Notes under the pieces: generated by a model
What the model was told of the DNA's origin: nothing
Database searches by the model: none
What the model saw: only the letters and a program-made list of their open reading frames with translations
In this document: one piece after another, positions 59,435-64,000 of the stretch
Layout of the letters: every line of letters begins with the position of its first letter
Numbering within the stretch: position 1 is the first letter of the stretch
Program-made: the position numbers and the translations under genes
Source: Chionis minor
Taxonomy: Eukaryota; Chordata; Aves; Charadriiformes; Chionididae
Direction: 5' to 3'
DNA: 64,000 nucleotides
Assembly: GCA_013398295.1 (NCBI GenBank)
Contig: VZSF01017903.1
Span: forward strand, 1,186,062 to 1,250,061

Positions 59435-62400
59435 ACTCTCCCCCCACTACATTTGGTACAAAGAATAAATCAATCTCAGCGGACAGCAATTTCCTCTCCA
59501 GGTGGGCTTAACATCAGATTAACACTGGAGGCATCAAATTGTCTGTGTCAGACGTGGACTCCATTCCTACTCTCCGTTGATTTCAAACCAACCATCTCGT
59601 TTTCCGAACATAAGGCATTAGGAGCAGTGGTGGTAAGACAATACACATTCTTCTCCTAGAGTATCTGTACAGTTCACATATTTAAGAACAGCCCTGGCTC
59701 ATATGCTGGACATTCAAGTGCACCTTTAGAGCAACAGCACCTCTTACACTGCGGTTTAATCGTCAAGCGGTTTGCCTGCTAACGAACTGCACAAGTTAGT
59801 TATTTCTGCTGGGTGACAGCTGGTCAAGTAAAGCCCGACAGCAACAGCACAACACAAGCTGGGTAACACCGTAACGCACACCCCTTCTGGAGGGAGAAAG
59901 GCAGCCACTTCCATGGAAAAAGAAAGAAGAACGGCCTAATGGAAGATGCTTCTGCCACATTCTTGGCTGCGAGACCTCCATCACACTTTACACACGGTAT
60001 TCCCGAATCCTGTCCAAAGGGTCTGCAGAGAACCAGCGTCTCTAGACCAACACAGGAACTGCCCAGAGTTCCCCTTCTCTGTCTTAGACGTGAAAGGAAA
60101 ACATATACATGTAGCAACATGAATCTTTTAGAAAGCAATGCTCCCAAACTAAAGGCATTTCCAGTGAACTGTAAGATGGCCTTAGGAACAGGAAATTTTA
60201 GCAAGTTTAACAGGCAGCTGCAGGAGCAATTCAGGCTCCTGCAGATCTCACAGACCTGATGATCAAGCTGCCAAATTACTTGGATCACAAGAATATCACT
60301 GTACCTGGTGTCATTAACCTGCCACGCTTTAGAGAGCTCATAAAAAATGCAACCCTCACACCGCATTAACATTGTCCTTAAAGAACTGCACTGTCATGCA
60401 AACATTAATTGAGTAATAAGCGTTCTGATGTCTTTCTTTTGCGCTGTCTCACCCTCTCCTGGATTCTACTTTCTGCTTGAATGGAGTCTATGGACCCTTG
60501 CTGTGCTTGCCAATTACTTGAAAAGGGGCTGAATCCATTTGGATGGTTGGTAAGAAGGAATGACTTGATGAAACTATAAGCACATGCACCACCCTCGAAG
60601 CATGTGCCCTCCTATAGCCTACAAAATACCCATCTCCTGAGCGCAATGGCAGTAAAGACCTATCTTGGTGAGCTGAACATTTAAATAATTTGAGCTGCTA
60701 TGTAGCACTTTGGGGGAAAAAAAAAAAGTAATCAGTTTATATCGTGTTATTCTGCGAAGCTGAAAATGGAAAAATGTTTAAGGAGAGGAAAAAAAAGTTG
60801 AAAATAATTGTAAGGTTTGATTCACTTGCATCCTCTCCCTCCCCCTCTGACTCCAGCTGTGATCCTGCCACATGCATTGTAATTGCAGAGGGTGTCGATA
60901 CAGGGAATCTTCTGAACGGGAAGCTCAGAGATGGCTTTAATGGCTAGAGGGATCTTGGGAGCCAGTGTTTTCTTCTGACTCACATAAATTAAAGCTGGGA
61001 AATCCCACCCTGATAGTCTAATGTAATAATTTTCAACCCCTGGGCTACAGACTTGTTGGAACTACTTTAAGTCTGGATTTTCAATGTTGCTGAGGGGGAC
61101 ACGGAAATTCAGCGAACCGAGTGAACTCATTACGGCACGAGGCACAAAGGCATCACTCCTCAAATGGGGTTTAGGGGCCTGGGAAGAGCCCCCCTGCAGG
61201 TGCTGGTATCTGCTACCGGTGCTGTCCTGCTTCCCTGGCGATCCTGCTTCACGCCTGCCCCTCTCGCCCTGGCCGCGCCGCCAGCAGTGTTAGGGCCATC
61301 GAGCCACTGTGCCTCCTTGGAGGGCTGCGGCAGGCTGCTTCACGCAGAGCTTCGGGGTCCACATCAGCTCCTGACCCTGCTGCTTCAAATGTCAGTATCT
61401 CTATTTAAGGGCACCTCTTTCTCTCTCTTTCTCCCTCTGTTCCCTCTATTTCACCCGGTGAGACCAGAGCAGAAGCAGGATGAGCTGGTAAATTAGGAAA
61501 ACAGCTGCTGGAAATGATAGGCACCACCGAGCCTAAGGCATCCTTGTGGCAGTGCTAATGACCCCACTTTATTACAAATATCCCTACAGCCTTCAATCAC
61601 TGCAAACTGGAATTGAACAAAGTAATTTAAAAATGGGAGGCTACTTTATTCTTGCCTTCTGCTCAAACCACCATAACACAGGCTTACAGAGCCATGTTGG
61701 CTTTTCCTCACAGGAAAAGCAATATACTTGTCACGAGCAACACCGTCTTCATCTCCTACCGGCTGCCTACATGAAAGAGCTGAGCACACAGCCCAAGCTG
61801 GGCTTCCAAACAAGCAAAGGAACAGCACTGGGAAATGACCAGTGTCAGCTTAGAGCGAAATCGGAAATAAAGTGAAGACAAAGGGAACACGGCCGAGCCA
61901 ATGGCCAAGCATGGGCATGGCAATTGCTCAAGTAAGATGCAGACGACAAAGCCAAGCTCAGGACCACGTGGAGCTCATGCGCATTTCGGGGTGTATTCAT
62001 GCTCAGTATTGCAACATTCTAAAGTCCTTAGCATCAGGAGTTCGTTATAAATATTTAGAAACACTGAATGGTAACAGCGGTGAACTTGTTCACGTTGCTA
62101 ACACGTTGGATGTAATTGTACATTAAGCAGTTTCCTTTTTGCCAAACAATTATGTCAGACAAACATCTGGTTGTAGACAACATGGCTTCTGCATCAAACT
62201 AATACAGTTCTTATAGACACAGTCACACACATACACAAAATTACATTTCAAGGCTGGATATACTGTTTAATAATGCTACCACCCCAATTTACTTCAATAG
62301 CTGCAGCAGCATTTGTTTGTTGGGTTGTTTTTGTTCAGAAAAAAATAAAGAAATACTGGCAAACTACACACATTACTCAGCTGTGTTACTATTTCATAGA

Positions 62401-63601
62401 GTACTGACTGGAAGACACTATAAGAATGTGCAGCAGACTTTCTGGGTCATGTCAGACTATGGAAACATTCCTTAAAAATACCCTCCCCCTGCAAAGTCAG
62501 AATTTTTCACTCTTTGAAAGTAAATGAACTAAAAACCAACAATAAAACAAGAGGAAAAATTAGCCCAAAGCATGGTGATTTCCCACAAGAAGAGCATGGC
62601 CTCTAAAGTTGCCTTTCCTGGCAGACGCAATCAGGATCAAAGCTAGAACAAAAAGAGTTAACACTGTCTCAGAAAAAAAAAAACAGAACAAGAAAGAAAA
62701 AAAAGCCCATGGCTCTTGTGCGGCAATCATCACATCTTTTTTTCCAGTGATATAAACATCTTTGTTTGTTAGGCACTCCAAGTTCATGTCTCCGATGTTA
62801 TTCCAACATTTACTTTTCTCAGTGTCTCACTGCCTATGTAATTTTCTTTTAATTAAGACTGGAAACATTCTAGAAAGCTTCTTTGGGTAATGCACTTTGT
62901 TTGCGTGTTGTTTCTCATCAGCTGAACTGCATATTACCAAAGAAGGCTACAGAGAGTATTTCCTGTAATATGAAAAGATTCCGTGGAAGATACAGGGAAC
63001 ACTGCCCTAGAAAGTCACTTTTTTTTTTTTTTTGCATAAACATAAAAAAAATCAAAAATAAAAAAAGGAAAAGAAAAGGAAAACGTTCTTCAAGTTGTTG
63101 GCACGATGGAGTCCCACTCGGCCTGTCTCATGAGCTGCGTGTCATCCAGTGCACCATCGCTACCATGTCTCAGGAAGGATGCTCCTCACCAGACAGACAC
63201 CCGTGCCCCAGGAGGCCACCTCTTGCCTTGCCTAGAGTGCACCCGTGTGTCGCGTGCTGCTGCGCGGTGGCCACTGAGCCCACCCAGCACACAGCCACCT
63301 TCTTGACAACGTCGGCCTCGGACAACAACGCTGATCTTCCAGCCGTAAACAGTTGCAGTAGTAAGAGCCATCTCCAGCCAAATATCCACAAAAGCTCTGC
63401 AAAACGGTCCATATGCATTTTTGTCCTTGTAAGGAGATGTGCTGTTTACAAGAAATACAATTAACCAAAGGCAAAAAAAAAAAAAAAAAGACCCTACTGT
63501 ACAATATTTACATCTAGAGGCTGGGCCAGTATTTGGTCCATGAAATCAATTAAAAAAAATTCATATAGGAAGTGATCCAGTCCTGTAGGATCTGTCCATC
63601 A

Positions 63602-63757
63602 TCAGCTGTTGGTAAAGGTCCTTCCAGGGGAGGCCTCGGGCCTGTAGTCATATTTATTCAGTGTACTGGGATAATAGGTCGTCGTGTACACGTTGGTTTG
63701 CTGCAACGGGTAGAAGTTGGTCCTGTCATCCGGTATCAAATTGTTCTTGTTAAGTGT
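63602..63757 (-). CDS. SEMA5B: Class-5 semaphorin terminal coding exon (SEMA5B by synteny)
   Basis: On the minus strand the exon begins after acceptor cttttacag with a whole codon. It encodes 51 residues, TLNKNNLIPDDRTNFYPLQQ, then TNVYTTTYYPSTLNKYDYRP and EASPGRTFTNS, followed by TGA at 63602-63604. The motif LNKNNLIPDD.NFYPLQQTNVYTTTYYP is the conserved cytosolic C-terminus of class-5 semaphorins. These are single-pass axon-guidance proteins with an extracellular Sema domain and thrombospondin type-1 repeats. The paralogues SEMA5A and SEMA5B share this tail, so the assignment to SEMA5B rests mainly on its place beside SLC49A4, tail to tail, as in human. Earlier exons lie beyond position 64000. 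Confidence 0.88.
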   Translation of the reverse strand, partial: TLNKNNLIPDDRTNFYPLQQTNVYTTTYYPSTLNKYDYRPEASPGRTFTNS

Positions 63758-64000
63758 CTGTAAAAGAGAAGAGGAAATGACAGCCATGGCACCGGTGCCA
63801 CACGATTGCTCTTATCTACCTGCAGACACCTCCCTCTCACCTGCCTTCTCCATCACGGTCTCTGTCGCAGCCACCACCGCCTTCCCTCCGGCTGGGAGAG
63901 TAAGAGGGTACATCGCTATGGGGCCAGTCTGTGGGGGACCACAGCTCCTGCCAGGTCTCCTTTGGTGGACCTGTGCTCAGCTACCGCTAGGGCCAGAACC
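63758..64000 (-). other. SEMA5B: SEMA5B last intron, partial
   Basis: This is non-coding sequence upstream of the terminal exon on the minus strand, starting with acceptor ctcttttacag. The donor side lies outside the window. No exon was recognised in the remaining 240 nt. Confidence 0.8.

Larger units (their letters stand above)
57381..63601 (-). other. SEMA5B: Probable SEMA5B 3' UTR
   Basis: This sequence lies downstream of the semaphorin stop codon on the minus strand and has no recognised exon on either strand. It includes AT microsatellites (59296-59336 and 59417-59434) and several A-rich tracts. The end is placed by an AATAAA at 57408-57413. If correct the 3' UTR is about 6.2 kb. A shorter one ending at an internal signal is possible, for example tttatt on the plus strand near 61567 or 61647. 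Confidence 0.5.

Noticed and set aside
1..64000. CRISPR arrays, operons, phage or other prokaryotic systems
   Set aside because: The window is spliced vertebrate DNA with GT/AG introns and long UTRs. No direct-repeat/spacer array or densely packed genes are present.

Overview
The window is vertebrate nuclear DNA, most likely from a bird. It carries parts of two convergent protein-coding genes with long introns and long untranslated regions. The bird call rests on three things: short exons with GT/AG introns of 0.6-10 kb, very few recognisable interspersed repeats (no Alu- or B1-like SINEs), and coding sequence close to human but with its own substitutions. The two genes are the same neighbours, in the same tail-to-tail order, that I recall from human 3q21 (SLC49A4/DIRC2, then SEMA5B). 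A non-avian reptile cannot be excluded.

Positions 1-40445 (plus strand) hold the 3' two thirds of SLC49A4 (formerly DIRC2), a 12-helix major-facilitator transporter of the late endosome/lysosome. Seven coding exons were placed at base level (10030-10298, 15866-15995, 21163-21271, 21908-21975, 27013-27140, 37469-37651, 40330-40445). All reading phases agree across the junctions, giving about 334 residues, equivalent to residue 146 to the C-terminus. The exons for roughly the first 145 residues were not recognised and presumably lie upstream of the window. Positions 1-10029 look like intron.

Positions 39523-45529 are an assembly problem. The last SLC49A4 exon and flanking sequence occur three times in tandem: copy A 39523-42096, partial copy B 42098-43459, partial copy C 43461-45529. 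They are nearly identical, and each junction is a single N. The copies start and stop exactly at the Ns, so this is best read as false duplication of one locus rather than a biological triplication. Unique sequence resumes at 45530.

Positions about 45.5-57.4 kb hold the probable distal 3' UTR of SLC49A4 (candidate poly(A) signals at 45261 and 50808) and a GC-richer intergenic stretch with CpG-dense patches. I recognised no protein gene there.

Positions about 57.4-64.0 kb (minus strand) hold the 3' end of a class-5 semaphorin, SEMA5B by synteny. The last coding exon is 63602-63757. It is followed by a probable 3' UTR of about 6.2 kb ending near an AATAAA at 57408-57413 on the minus strand. 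The two genes end facing each other and have unrelated products: a lysosomal transporter and an axon-guidance membrane protein.

I found no CRISPR array, operon, phage, rRNA, tRNA or other novel system. The points most worth a second look are the N-bounded triplication, several perfect hairpins in introns, Z-DNA-prone alternating tracts next to the 3' UTR poly(A) region, and a CpG-dense patch followed by a consensus splice donor near 53.5 kb.
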